Below, one piece after another: positions 17,282 through 26,402 of a DNA stretch of 64,000 bases. Below the pieces are notes generated by a model. That model was not told the origin of the DNA and made no database searches. It worked only from the letters and a program-made list of their open reading frames with translations. Made by a program: the position numbers and the translations under genes. Each line of letters opens with the position of its first letter. Within the stretch, counting starts at the first letter, position 1. This DNA comes from Saccharospirillum alexandrii (GTDB lineage Bacteria > Pseudomonadota > Gammaproteobacteria > Pseudomonadales > Natronospirillaceae), in the NCBI RefSeq assembly GCF_004000275.1, contig NZ_RCIP01000001.1, forward strand, positions 364,749-428,748. The letters run 5' to 3'.

Positions 17282-17935
17282 TCAACCGTCGACCAAAAAA
17301 ACCGTTAACGCCTTGGGGCCGTGGGCACCGTAGACGAGTGTTTGCTCGATGTCCGCTGTCTTGGAGGGCCCGGAGATCAGCAGGGTATTGGTCGGCATGG
17401 GGCCTGTCCAGTCTTCCTCCGTGATCAGTTGGTACCAGCTGCTGAACAGTCGGCTGACTGGCAGGATGGCGATATGCAGCGGCGGTGCCAGAGTCATCAG
17501 CCTGGGCTCAGTGGGGCTGGGAATGACAACCAGTGAGCCGGTATCAGCCAGGCCCGCATGGCAGCCGGTAATGGCGGCATCGGTCTGGTGAAACAGCGCG
17601 CTTTGCCAGGCTTCAACGGGCTGATCGTACCCGTGGAATTGAAGGTCGGGCGCGTTGCGGGTCAATTCGTGATGCACGGGGTGCTCGGGCGCGATCAATA
17701 CCCGTTGAGCGCCCGCCTGCGTCAGTCGTGCCAATATAGCGTGGCTCAGTTCGGGCTGGCTCACCCTGTGAACCTCGCCATGCACGGCCGCTTGCTGGGC
17801 TATAAATCGTTCGATGCCGTCTTGCAGCGACCAGCGACGTTGTTGCATGACTGTAAAATCAGGCTGGCTCGTTGCAGGAAGCGGTTTGCGCTCACGCAGT
17901 CGGCTCAAAATGGTTTGGCGGGCAGAAGGGGTCAT
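17282..17935 (-). CDS. lutC: Lactate utilization protein LutC
   Basis: LutC (LUD domain, DUF162) is the third subunit of the LutABC L-lactate oxidase. The 217-residue protein starts MTPSARQTILSRLRERK and shows the LUD features: ITGCHAGLADTGSLVVIPSP in the middle and a C-terminal LISGPSKTADIEQTLVYGAHGPK. It overlaps lutB by 4 bp (ATGA), so it is probably translationally coupled. It is the last gene of the lut operon and is followed by the sigma-28 chemoreceptor gene. Confidence 0.95.
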   Translation of the reverse strand: MTPSARQTILSRLRERKPLPATSQPDFTVMQQRRWSLQDGIERFIAQQAAVHGEVHRVSQPELSHAILARLTQAGAQRVLIAPEHPVHHELTRNAPDLQFHGYDQPVEAWQSALFHQTDAAITGCHAGLADTGSLVVIPSPTEPRLMTLAPPLHIAILPVSRLFSSWYQLITEEDWTGPMPTNTLLISGPSKTADIEQTLVYGAHGPKALTVFLVDG

Positions 17936-19389
17936 GGTTGTTGCCTCCCGGAGCGGGCGTTCATGGCGCTATGCAGCGTTGTTTTGGCCAGTTTTGGCGC
18001 ACTGCGATAGCGAGTCCAGCCGCCCAGTCGTTTCGGGCTCAGTGCCCTGAGCTGGCTGGCCAGGCGCGTTGACTGACGGTAGAGCAACGGGTGACGATGC
18101 ACGATGCGCCAGAACCTCCAAATCAGTGATTCCAGCCCCGAACGTTTGCTGCCGTGGCCGGGTACGGTTGAGGGGCGAGTCTTGTCGCCATCGACGGCTT
18201 CGCGACGCAGCCGCAGCAACAGACTGGGCAGTGGAATACGCACCGGACAGACTTCTCCGCAGGAGCCGCACAGAGATGAAGCGCTGGCAAAGTCTGGCGT
18301 TTGCTCTAGCCCCAGCAATTGCGGCATTAGCACCTGCCCAATGGGCCCGGGGTAGGTGGTGCCGTAGGCATGGCCACCAATGCGCGTATAGACCGGGCAA
18401 TGGTTCATGCAGGCACCACAGCGAATGCACTGTAGGGTCTGGGCCAGTTCGTCGTCCTGGTAGATATCGGAGCGGCCGTTATCAACCAGTACCAAATGCA
18501 CGGCTTCCGGACCGTCTTGTTCACCCGGCTGACGCGGCCGGCTGATCATGTTGACGTAGGTGGTGATCGATTGACCAGTGGCAGATCGGGTCAGCAAGCT
18601 CAGTAAGGGCGCGATATCGGTAAGGCTGGGAACCACTTTTTCGATGCCCGTCACGGCGATGTGGCAAGGCGGCGTGGTGGTGGTCAGGCGGCCATTACCC
18701 TCGTTTTCGACCAGGCACAGGGTGCCGCTGTCGGCAACGGCAAAATTGACGCCGGATATGCCTACGTCAGCCTGCATGAATTTTTCACGCAATTGTTGAC
18801 GGGCCTGGTCGGTCAGGTAATGGGCATCTTCGCGCCGCTCGACGCCGGTCATGGTGTGCATCAAGTCGGCGATTTCAGCGGTGTTCTTGTGAATCGCCGG
18901 CATGATGATGTGCGACGGTGTTTCTTTGGCCATTTGTACAATGTATTCGCCAAGGTCCGATTCGAGCACGCTGTAACCGCGTTGCTCAAGATGGGTGTTC
19001 AGCTCCATCTCTTCGGTCACCATCGACTTGCCCTTGATCACCGTTTTCGCCTGGCGTTGCTGGCAGATTTCAGTGATGACCCGGCAGGCTTCGTCGCCAT
19101 CGCGGGCCCAGTGCACCTGGATACCGTTGGCCTGGCACTGGCGTTCCAATTGCTCCAGCAGATCGGGTAACTGCCGCAGTGCCCGCTGCCGGATGGCCTG
19201 ACCCAGATCCCGCAGGGCGTCCAGATCCCAGTCGGCGAAGGCGCTGCTGCGCTTGTGCATCAGGCCGGTCATGGCTTTATCAAAGTTGCCACGCAACTGG
19301 CTATTGGCCAGTGCAGATGTTACCTGTGGCTGAAAGTTGATGGCGCTGTTGTGGCCCTGCTGCGAGGTGTCTTCTCGGGTTTGGGACAT
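17932..19389 (-). CDS. lutB: Iron-sulfur lactate utilization protein LutB
   Basis: The 485-residue LutB has an N-terminal LUD domain (about 60-300: VIKGKSMVTEEMELN, GVNFAVADSGTLCLVENEGNGR) and a ferredoxin-like part with two Cys clusters, CIRCGACMNHCPVYTRIGGH and CGSCGEVCPVRIPLPSLL, which bind two 4Fe-4S centres. It passes electrons from L-lactate to the respiratory chain with LutA and LutC. The gene starts 3 bp after the lutA stop. The C-terminal basic tail (about 415-485) is typical of family members. Confidence 0.96.
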   Translation of the reverse strand: MSQTREDTSQQGHNSAINFQPQVTSALANSQLRGNFDKAMTGLMHKRSSAFADWDLDALRDLGQAIRQRALRQLPDLLEQLERQCQANGIQVHWARDGDEACRVITEICQQRQAKTVIKGKSMVTEEMELNTHLEQRGYSVLESDLGEYIVQMAKETPSHIIMPAIHKNTAEIADLMHTMTGVERREDAHYLTDQARQQLREKFMQADVGISGVNFAVADSGTLCLVENEGNGRLTTTTPPCHIAVTGIEKVVPSLTDIAPLLSLLTRSATGQSITTYVNMISRPRQPGEQDGPEAVHLVLVDNGRSDIYQDDELAQTLQCIRCGACMNHCPVYTRIGGHAYGTTYPGPIGQVLMPQLLGLEQTPDFASASSLCGSCGEVCPVRIPLPSLLLRLRREAVDGDKTRPSTVPGHGSKRSGLESLIWRFWRIVHRHPLLYRQSTRLASQLRALSPKRLGGWTRYRSAPKLAKTTLHSAMNARSGRQQP

Positions 19390-19392
19390 CGT

Positions 19393-20166
19393 TTAAACCT
19401 CCCGGTTCGACTGAGAGCGTTGCCAAAGAAAGCTCAGCAGGTGCTCACCGGACAGGCCCGTCTTTTGTTTTTCGGCCACACCGGTGAGGTTCATCAAACA
19501 CCCGCAATCGGTACTCAGAAAACGGTCGCAACCGGTCTGCGCCAAAGCCGCTACCTTATCGTTGGCCATGGCACCGGAAATATCGGCATGGCGCACGGCA
19601 AAAGAACCACCGAATCCACAGCATTCCGTCACCTTGGCCGGCTCGACCAGGGTGACGTTATTCAATTGCCGCAGGAGGGCCGGACCGCTATCCGCAACAC
19701 GCATCTCCCGGCGTGATGAGCAAGAGGTATGCAAGGCGATGGTGACAGGCTCACCGGTATCAGTGAGCTTGATCTGGCAGACGTTCACCAGAAAATCGGC
19801 CAGATCCCAGACTCTGGCCGCCAGCTTGCGGGCTTTTTCAGCATCTTCTGTGCCCTCAAACAGCTTTGGGTAGTGGTGTCGCATCATGCCCGCGCAGGAA
19901 CCGGAGGGAACGACGACTGGCCAGTCTCCAGGGAACAAATTCAGCTGGGCTTGCGCTACGGCCCGGGCTTCGTCGTTGCGACCCGAAGTATAGGCCGGCT
20001 GTCCGCAACAAGTTTGATCCTGAGGGTAGATAACCTCTATTCCCTCCCGCTCCAGCAGGTCGACCCCGGCGAGACCGGCTTCCGGATAAAACAGGTCGAC
20101 CAGGCAGGTACCAAACAAATAGACCTTGTCGGGTTTGCTCGGGTAGAGCAGAACGGGCTGTGACAT
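19393..20166 (-). CDS. lutA: Lactate utilization protein LutA
   Basis: LutA has two cysteine-rich CCG domains, DQTCCGQPAYTSGR (about 50-65) and VTECCGFGGSFAVRH (about 180-195), with other cysteines in GTCLVDLFYP, HTSCSSRREM and STDCGCLMN; these hold an iron-sulfur centre. The protein is 257 residues from the ATG at 20166; the frame runs 41 codons farther back through the operator region without similarity, so the inner start is chosen. It is first in lutABC, which oxidises L-lactate to pyruvate, and its promoter is shared with the divergent GntR regulator. Confidence 0.95.
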   Translation of the reverse strand: MSQPVLLYPSKPDKVYLFGTCLVDLFYPEAGLAGVDLLEREGIEVIYPQDQTCCGQPAYTSGRNDEARAVAQAQLNLFPGDWPVVVPSGSCAGMMRHHYPKLFEGTEDAEKARKLAARVWDLADFLVNVCQIKLTDTGEPVTIALHTSCSSRREMRVADSGPALLRQLNNVTLVEPAKVTECCGFGGSFAVRHADISGAMANDKVAALAQTGCDRFLSTDCGCLMNLTGVAEKQKTGLSGEHLLSFLWQRSQSNREV

Positions 20167-20236
20167 TGGAACCTCGGCATTGAAAAGGGGGTGCACGGTT
20201 GCATCGTTTGCTCTGCCTGGGGTACGATGCTCTTTT

Positions 20237-20253
20237 AATTGGTAATACCAATT
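20237..20253. promoter_or_regulatory. PdhR/LldR-type operator between lutA and the GntR gene
   Basis: AATTGGTAATACCAATT is a perfect 7+3+7 inverted repeat that fits the AATTGGTnnnACCAATT consensus of the FadR-subfamily regulators PdhR and LldR. It is 70 bp from lutA and 84 bp from the regulator start. It is the likely binding site of the adjacent regulator, relieved by lactate or pyruvate, which would make the pair autoregulated. Confidence 0.88.
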
Positions 20254-20337
20254 TACCAAATATTTCCAGTGAGAATAGGCCGACTTCACAGGGCTGTCAA
20301 TCCGCCATGTGAGGGCCGGTCAAGTGAGCGGGGTGTC

Positions 20338-21081
20338 ATGAAAGCAGAGCGCATGTCGGATCAGGTTGCCCGTTTAGTGGAAAAAGCCATCACCGAAGGG
20401 CATTACCCGGTGGGGAGCCAGTTACCGCCTGAACGTGAACTGGCCGTCCAGCTGGGCGTATCCCGCCCGACGCTGCGACAGGCGCTGGGTACTCTGGCCG
20501 CCCGAGGCTGGCTCGAGAGTCGACAGGGCGGTGGGCATCGCGTCTGCCAGCACCTGGGCGATGGCATCAGTGATCCGTTACTGGCCTTGCTCAGTACTGA
20601 CAGAGACTACCAATACGATATTCTGGAATACCGGAATGCTCTGGAAGGCATGGCTGCCTGGTACGCAGCCTTGCGAGCGACTGATGCAGACCGCGGCAAG
20701 CTTCAGGCCTGTGCGACCGAACTGGAGCGTAGCCATCAGGCAGGCAGCGCAGCAGAGCAAGCCAGAGCAGACGCGGAATTTCACCTGGCCATTGCCGAGG
20801 CAAGTCACAACGCCGTGCTGTTGCATAACATGAAAGCGTTGTTCAAAGTGTTGGCATCGTCCATCGCTGAGAGTGTTTTTCAAATAGCCGGTCAGGGGGA
20901 TACGGCCGATCGTTTGCTGGAGCAGCACCAGCGGTTACTTGAGGCTATTATGAGTGGTGACGCGGCTGCAGCACAGCAGGCATCGCAAACGCATTTGGGG
21001 TTCGTAGAATCCTGTTTGAATGAATCGCACCGACAGGGGCGTCAGCGCGGGTTACAGGCCTTTAAAGTGATGCCCGGCTAA
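20338..21081 (+). CDS. GntR/FadR-family regulator of lactate utilization
   Basis: The 247-residue protein has an N-terminal winged helix (LPPERELAVQLGVSRPTLRQAL, ARGWLESRQGGGHRV) and a C-terminal all-helical FadR-type FCD domain (LEYRNALEGMAAWYAALRA, ADAEFHLAIAEASHNAVLLHN, HQRLLEAIMSGDAAAAQQASQTHL). The histidines and acidic residues of the FCD metal/ligand site are present. Its place divergent to lutABC, and the PdhR/LldR-type operator between them, make it the probable lactate-responsive repressor (LldR-like). The ATG at 20338 is chosen because the preceding 33 codons have no family similarity. Confidence 0.9.
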   Translation: MKAERMSDQVARLVEKAITEGHYPVGSQLPPERELAVQLGVSRPTLRQALGTLAARGWLESRQGGGHRVCQHLGDGISDPLLALLSTDRDYQYDILEYRNALEGMAAWYAALRATDADRGKLQACATELERSHQAGSAAEQARADAEFHLAIAEASHNAVLLHNMKALFKVLASSIAESVFQIAGQGDTADRLLEQHQRLLEAIMSGDAAAAQQASQTHLGFVESCLNESHRQGRQRGLQAFKVMPG

Positions 21082-21241
21082 ACGGCGGTTTCGCTTTGAG
21101 TGGCCCTCGGGCATGATGGGGCCTGGTTGCTTGCCATTCCGTGTGCCACGAGCGTCGATTTACACGCTGAGCGCCAGGACAGCCCGCCTCAGGTTGCCAT
21201 ATCAGTCGTACCATGCCGAATAACAGGAGTTTCATGCACAC

Positions 21242-21910
21242 ATGACCGTTGGTGTATCGTATACGCACAAAACCGTCCTCATTCTGGGCTTGGCTACCGG
21301 CGGCCTGACAATCGCAACCGCTAGCCAGGCTGAAACCTTTGCCGAATCCATCCGGGAATGCCGTTCACTAACCGACCAGCAGCAACGCTACCAGTGTTAC
21401 GATGACGCTGAGCAAGTGCTGGCCGATGCGCAGAACGTATCGCGTGACATCGGCAAGTTCGATTACGAATCAAATTCTGACCCCATCACCGGGCAAACCG
21501 AGCATTCAGTGTTCCTGCGGTCGGATCGCGGCCTGAACCGCCGTCGTAACCCGATCGAACTGGAGCTCACCTGTGATTCAACTCAACCAGGCGATTACCA
21601 GCTCGTGCTCAATTGGGGGGAGTTCCTGCCCAGCAATGAGCCCGAGGTGACTACCCGTATTGGCCAGGGTGAATCGGTCACCGGAACCTGGGAAACCGAT
21701 CGTTTCCGTGAACGCACCATTTTTCCTGGCGTTGCAGCGGGGTTTTCCAAGGTCGAACTGGTTAATCAACTTGAGACCGAAACCGAGGCAGGCAACGCCA
21801 CGCTGGTGTTTCGAACCACTCCCTATAACTACAGCCCCATTACTGCGGTGTTTGATATGACCGGTTTTACCGAGGTCATTGAGCCGATGCGAACGTCCTG
21901 CCAGTTTTAA
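21242..21910 (+). CDS. Secreted VasI/TagO-like protein
   Basis: The 222-residue protein has a signal peptide (TVLILGLATGGLTIATASQA, cleavage near ASQA-E, residue 30). Just after it is ESIRECRSLTDQQQRYQCYD, the two-Cys start seen in type VI secretion accessory proteins of the VasI/TagO type. Later parts IELELTCDSTQPGDYQLVLNW, VTTRIGQGESVTGTWETD and a final TSCQF also fit. No T6SS gene is in the window, so a secretion role is not supported by context; it may be a general envelope protein using the same fold. The two internal Cys may pair with the later ones as disulfides. Confidence 0.55.
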   Translation: MTVGVSYTHKTVLILGLATGGLTIATASQAETFAESIRECRSLTDQQQRYQCYDDAEQVLADAQNVSRDIGKFDYESNSDPITGQTEHSVFLRSDRGLNRRRNPIELELTCDSTQPGDYQLVLNWGEFLPSNEPEVTTRIGQGESVTGTWETDRFRERTIFPGVAAGFSKVELVNQLETETEAGNATLVFRTTPYNYSPITAVFDMTGFTEVIEPMRTSCQF

Positions 21911-22288
21911 CGGCCGACCGATGACGCCGCTGTTCAACGGGCGTCATCAATCCTCTCTGTAAGCGCCCCTTTACAAATCACCCAGCAAATTATTGTGCTA
22001 ATTCGGTCTCAGTTTCACCACTCAGGTTTCCGCAACCCACTGCAAGCTGCTAGCGTGCTTTAAGCATCCGTTTTGCGGCCGGTCTTCAATCCATTGACGG
22101 ATTGTTGCGTGAATCGGGCAAGGATGCAGGCGTTTTGTCGGAAGGTGGCGCTCCAGCGCGCGACTGATCTGGGTCCCCAAAAGGTCGCCAGGGCAGCGCA
22201 TTGCTGGGTCATGTTGTCTCCAGGCCTGTGAATACGGTGTTCCTGGAAGGGCTCCGTGTTTCTCAACTTCGACAAACAAGGAACTGAC
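21911..22288. other. 378-bp spacer before the S8 protease gene
   Basis: No supported gene. It begins with a hairpin, GATGACGCC (21920-21928) and GGCGTCATC (21940-21948), which may end transcription of the VasI-like gene although its tail (AATCCTCTCT) is a poor T-run. The rest is probably the protease promoter and leader; AAGGA precedes its ATG. Short antisense frames here have no recognisable product. Confidence 0.5.
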
Positions 22289-25200
22289 ATGACCCTGTCT
22301 CAATTTACCCTGCGGCACAGTCGCAGATGGTCTGGGGCCTCGCTGTATGCAGTGATAGCGGGGCTCTGCCTGTCACTGGTCGCGGCAACTGCCCTGGCCG
22401 AATCTGAAATTTCCGAACGCAACCTCTCAGGCCAGCGAAATGTGCTGGAGAAAACACCCCCGTCAGCATCGGGCAATGCAGCAGGCATTCAGCCATTCAG
22501 CCGCTTTGCCGAACCCTTGAACCGATACATCATCACCGGCGATGCCGCTGCCGTGGCGCGGTATCGCGGTGACGTATCCGGCTACCAGGCGACCAGCCCG
22601 GAAGGCCGCGCTTCGCTGAATGTGCAAACCCCCGAAGTGAGGGCCTACGGGCAGTACCTGGCGTCTCAGCAGGCCAAGTTGCTGCAGCAAATCTCTCTGC
22701 GCCTAGGTCGTTCGGTTGAGGTCATCGACCAGTTCCACCTCGCCGTCAACGCGGTGGTGGTGGAATTGACCGACACTGAGGCCAGCCAACTGGCAAGCTT
22801 GCCGGGCATTCGCAGCATTCACAAAGATGAACTGCGACAACTGACACGAACCCCCGGCGATGCGTCTGGTTTTGCCTTGCCCGATACGGGTAATACCGAT
22901 TCGACAGGCTGGCTGTGGTGGTCTGTGGTGGTCACGCTGAGTCTGGTGCTGGCAACGCTGGTCTGGGCGCTGGCAACCGGGCGACTGAATCGTCGGCATG
23001 GCCTGACCGCCTCCTTGCTGGCCACTCTGGGTCTTGCCGGGTGCTTGTGGGAAGGCGGGTTTGCCTGGATTGGAGCACCTGAAGTCTGGCGCGGTGTGGC
23101 AGGCCAGGCCGGTACCCGGGGTGAAGGCGTGGTGGTCGGTATTATTGATACCGGCATCAACCCGGTCAGTGATTCTTTTGCCGAGGTCGATGGCGACGGC
23201 TACCGGCATCGCAACCCGAAAAGCGGGTATCTGGGCGTCTGTGATCCCGATTCAGGGGTGTACGATCCCGACTTTCCCTGTAACGGCAAGCTGATCGGCG
23301 CCTGGGGGTATGAGCTGATCAACGAGGGCAGCCCGCGCGATACCGATGGTCACGGCTCACATACTGCAGGAACCGCAGCGGGTAACCTGGTGTACAACGC
23401 AACGGTTACCGCACCTACCGGATTCACTCTGACCAAACACATTGCCGGGGTGGCGCCGCGCGCCAATGTGGTTGCCTACAGTGTATGCGCAGAAGCCGGG
23501 TGTTACCTCAGTGCCATTCTGTTCGCGATCAACCAGGCCATCGCCGACGGCGTCGATGTGATCAACTATTCCATAGGCGGTGGGGCCTCCGACCCCTGGG
23601 GCGATCCGGATTCCCTGGCCTTTTTGGCTGCGATGGACGCCGGGATATTTGTCGCCACCTCAGCCGGCAATTCCGGGCCGGATTTCGCGACCCTGGGTAA
23701 CCCGGCCGATGCGCCCTGGGTCACCTCGGTTGCCGCCAGCGCGCACCCCCTATTCTACAAAAATACCCTGGTGGATCTGAGTGGAGGACTGGAATCGCCA
23801 CCGGTGGAGATTGTGGGGCAGGGTGTTTCACCAGGGTACGGTCCGGCGCCCATTATTGACGCGGCTGATTTCGGCAACCCTTTGTGCCTGGCCGATGAGT
23901 TCAGCGCCCGGTTTAACGGTGAAATCGTTCTGTGTGAAGCCGGTGAAATCGGCCGGGTTGCCAAAGGTGAGCATGTTGCCGCCAACGGCGGCGGTGCGAT
24001 GATTCTCACGCGGGAGCCTACCACGCCGGATGGATCGGGCTATCTGGAGACGGATGCACATGCCTTACCCGCGACTCAAATCACCTTTACCGATGCCACT
24101 CTGCTGCGGGAGTGGCTGGCTTCGGGGAATGACCACCAGGGCCGACTGACGGGTACCAAAATGGTGTATAAACCGGAAACGGCCGATGTACTGGCGTATT
24201 TCAGTTCGCGTGGGGTAAACCCGTCTGTGCCCAGTGTGGTTAAGCCGAATATCACGGCTCCGGGCAGAGCCATTTTTGCGGCCTTTCACGAGGGCTACAG
24301 CGATGCCGAACAGGACTACAACGTCATTCAAGGTACCTCGATGTCGAGCCCGCACATAGCCGGAGCGGGCGCCTTGCTGACCGCCTTGCATCCGGACTGG
24401 ACGCCGATGCAGATTCAGTCTGCAATGATGACAACCGCCGTTAAAGAGCACCTTAAGGAGGATGGAACGCGTCAGGCCGATCCGTTTGACATGGGTGGCG
24501 GCCGCATCGATTTGCCCCGAGCCGCTCAGGCTGCGCTGGTTCTCGATGAGCACCTCGATGCCTTTCTGGCAGCCGATCCGTTCGTAGGTGGCGAGCCTTC
24601 AGTGCTGAACCTGACCGGGCTCGGGCAGGCAAGGTGCGTGGTGACTTGCCAGTGGACTCGCACGGTAACCAACGTATCGAACCAGAGCACACACTGGCGG
24701 GCCCAGCGACAGCCAGGCCTTGCCGTTTCTCCGCAACGCTTTCGGTTGGCTCCGGGCGAAAGCCAAGTCCTGACCATTGAAGCGGATGCAGCGGACGCGC
24801 CGATCGGTGAGTGGCAGTATGCCCAGATGGGGCTTGAATCGCTGACTCGTCATGTGCCCGACGTCCATTTTCCGGTGGCAATTCAACCCGCGCTGAGCAA
24901 TCTGCCCGGCGCCATTACCATTACCGCGCCGCTGGCCAGTGATGTCGTCCGTCTCGATGGGTTGAAGGCGGTGGAGATCAGCTCAGCCGAGGTCAGCATG
25001 ACCGGTCTGGCCCAATCGACCGCCACGGAGGCTGCCCTGGTGTCAGATCCAACCAACGACAACCCCTTCGACGGGTTTGACCCCACGGTTGATGGCACCT
25101 TCTTTTTCACCCTGGAGGTACCTGAAAACGCCACGCGGTTTGTGGCCGAAGTGTCGGCGTCTGAGTCCGGTGACCTGGATGTCTTCGTGGGCTCTGGCGA

Positions 25201-25558
25201 TTCTCCGGGTTTTGGAAGCCTGATCGACTATGCGGCCACCGGCTCAGCGCTCGAGTATATCAACATTGAGAACCCGCCTGCGGGCACTCTGTGGGTGGTC
25301 GTGCAGAACTGGGAAGCCGGGCATGCAGAGCCCCAGGCACTGACGATTCACACCGCCGCTGTGACGGGCGATGAGGGTAACCTCACTGTGGATGTGCCCG
25401 TCGCTGTACCTGCCGGTGAAACCTTCAGCGTGGACCTGGGCTTCAATCTGCCAGACTCAGTTGCGGGTGAGCGCTATTACGGCTCATTCAGTCTTGGAAC
25501 CGACGGCTCGAACCCTGGAAATCTGGGAACAGTGCTGGTGGATCTGGTTCGCCAGTAA
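22289..25558 (+). CDS. Secreted S8 (subtilisin-like) protease with internal membrane/lipobox segment
   Basis: A 1089-residue subtilase. In order: signal peptide (to about residue 37, ending ATALAES), an I9-type inhibitory propeptide (about 60-190), an odd insert 197-257, the S8 domain with catalytic Asp287 (GIIDTGI), His355 (DTDGHGSHTAG) and Ser684 (GTSMSSPH), a PA domain between His and Ser (about 500-620), a fibronectin-like stretch, and a C-terminal PPC-type region (about 920-1030, SGDLDVFVGSGDSPG). The insert has LPDTG (197-201), a 23-residue hydrophobic helix, RLNRRHG, and a lipobox-like LAGC (249-252), where usual subtilases have only a short linker before WIGAPEVW. It probably digests extracellular protein. 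ATG 22289 has AAGGA upstream. A strong terminator follows. Confidence 0.93.
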   Translation: MTLSQFTLRHSRRWSGASLYAVIAGLCLSLVAATALAESEISERNLSGQRNVLEKTPPSASGNAAGIQPFSRFAEPLNRYIITGDAAAVARYRGDVSGYQATSPEGRASLNVQTPEVRAYGQYLASQQAKLLQQISLRLGRSVEVIDQFHLAVNAVVVELTDTEASQLASLPGIRSIHKDELRQLTRTPGDASGFALPDTGNTDSTGWLWWSVVVTLSLVLATLVWALATGRLNRRHGLTASLLATLGLAGCLWEGGFAWIGAPEVWRGVAGQAGTRGEGVVVGIIDTGINPVSDSFAEVDGDGYRHRNPKSGYLGVCDPDSGVYDPDFPCNGKLIGAWGYELINEGSPRDTDGHGSHTAGTAAGNLVYNATVTAPTGFTLTKHIAGVAPRANVVAYSVCAEAGCYLSAILFAINQAIADGVDVINYSIGGGASDPWGDPDSLAFLAAMDAGIFVATSAGNSGPDFATLGNPADAPWVTSVAASAHPLFYKNTLVDLSGGLESPPVEIVGQGVSPGYGPAPIIDAADFGNPLCLADEFSARFNGEIVLCEAGEIGRVAKGEHVAANGGGAMILTREPTTPDGSGYLETDAHALPATQITFTDATLLREWLASGNDHQGRLTGTKMVYKPETADVLAYFSSRGVNPSVPSVVKPNITAPGRAIFAAFHEGYSDAEQDYNVIQGTSMSSPHIAGAGALLTALHPDWTPMQIQSAMMTTAVKEHLKEDGTRQADPFDMGGGRIDLPRAAQAALVLDEHLDAFLAADPFVGGEPSVLNLTGLGQARCVVTCQWTRTVTNVSNQSTHWRAQRQPGLAVSPQRFRLAPGESQVLTIEADAADAPIGEWQYAQMGLESLTRHVPDVHFPVAIQPALSNLPGAITITAPLASDVVRLDGLKAVEISSAEVSMTGLAQSTATEAALVSDPTNDNPFDGFDPTVDGTFFFTLEVPENATRFVAEVSASESGDLDVFVGSGDSPGFGSLIDYAATGSALEYINIENPPAGTLWVVVQNWEAGHAEPQALTIHTAAVTGDEGNLTVDVPVAVPAGETFSVDLGFNLPDSVAGERYYGSFSLGTDGSNPGNLGTVLVDLVRQ

Positions 25559-25580
25559 AGGCTGGATCAACAGCAGTTTC

Positions 25581-25607
25581 AAGGGCCCTGTACGGGCCCT
25601 TTTTTTA
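25581..25607 (+). terminator. Intrinsic terminator of the S8 protease gene
   Basis: AAGGGCCC (25581-25588), loop TGTAC and GGGCCCTT (25594-25601) form an 8-bp stem followed by a run of T. It lies 22 bp after the protease stop codon and just before the convergent META-domain gene. Confidence 0.92.
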
Positions 25608-25630
25608 TTATTGGACTGACCGGTAAGGGC

Positions 25631-26155
25631 CTAATTACGTTGGCCGTTTCCCTCGCTTTCCTCCTCCGATACAGCGATAAAAACACTTACGCCACCGTCA
25701 TGGGGTTGTCTGAGCATCAGCTGTTCACCGTTGAATGACCACTGTGCGGCCGATTCAATGGCGTTAACGTAGGGTCGCTCCAGGCTGCCTTTCGGGCATA
25801 GGGCGCGTGTACCGATCATGGGTCCGGTTGAAAATACCGTGTCGGTCAGCCGAACGGAGGCCGCATAGTTATTGCAGTCAGCTTTCAGGCTGATTCGCCC
25901 TTCGCTGTTGAACCGGAGCAGATAGCGGCTCGGGGTGTCCGGCTGCACCCGGGAACCGTCTTCATTGAGGCTGTATTGCCACTGAAAGACCCGGCTGATA
26001 AGCCGGTGTGCCGGTTGCGATTCGGCTGGCCGGGTCTCGATCGTCGATTCGGCCGGTGTCGTGGTGATACCGGTGTCTGCGGCGGTGACACAAGCCGTCA
26101 ATAACAGGCATGCAACCAGGCCCCCGGCGTCTTTTGGCAGGCGGGTCAATATCAT
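25631..26155 (-). CDS. META-domain (HslJ-like) lipoprotein
   Basis: A 174-residue putative outer-membrane lipoprotein. The signal peptide ends in the lipobox LLTAC (Cys22), followed by a Thr/Pro-rich linker. The rest is META/HslJ-like: WQYSLNEDG, YLLRFNSEGRISLKADCNNYAASVRL, STGPMIGTRALCPKG, ERPYVNAIESAAQWSFNGEQLMLRQ. HslJ/META proteins are small beta proteins linked to stress or motility, with no known enzyme activity. It converges on the S8 protease gene. GGAG precedes the ATG. Confidence 0.82.
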   Translation of the reverse strand: MILTRLPKDAGGLVACLLLTACVTAADTGITTTPAESTIETRPAESQPAHRLISRVFQWQYSLNEDGSRVQPDTPSRYLLRFNSEGRISLKADCNNYAASVRLTDTVFSTGPMIGTRALCPKGSLERPYVNAIESAAQWSFNGEQLMLRQPHDGGVSVFIAVSEEESEGNGQRN

Positions 26156-26317
26156 GAATCAACTCCATTGGCAGACCGTTGAGTTCAGTGTAGACCCCAC
26201 TGACTGAACGGCAGGTGAACCATGATCTGCTGGTTGTGAAGAGTATTGAGTGTCGGGGCGATAGGCCCCCAGGCCCCGTTATTTGGCGGATGCGCCGCTT
26301 TCTAGTATGGTGTAGGG

Positions 26318-26402
26318 GATTGCGTTCGCAATCGGTCTATCCACGCAGCCACCCTGAGAGCCTCGGGTGGTTCTGCACGCTGCTTCCGATCGAGGCTCTT
26401 AA
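26318..26402 (+). promoter_or_regulatory. Structured 5' leader with mutually exclusive hairpins
   Basis: Three stems lie just before the small unknown gene: GATTGC/GCAATC (26318-26333), CCACCC/GGGTGG (26349-26370) and AGAGCCTCG (26357-26365) with CGAGGCTCT (26391-26399). The last two share bases, so they exclude each other, and the last ends about 10 nt before the ribosome binding site. This is the layout of a conformational RNA switch, but no known class is recognised. Confidence 0.4.

Noticed and set aside
22022-22318. A minus-strand open frame of 98 codons in the spacer before the protease
   Set aside because: No family match, no ribosome binding site of note, and it runs into the protease start.
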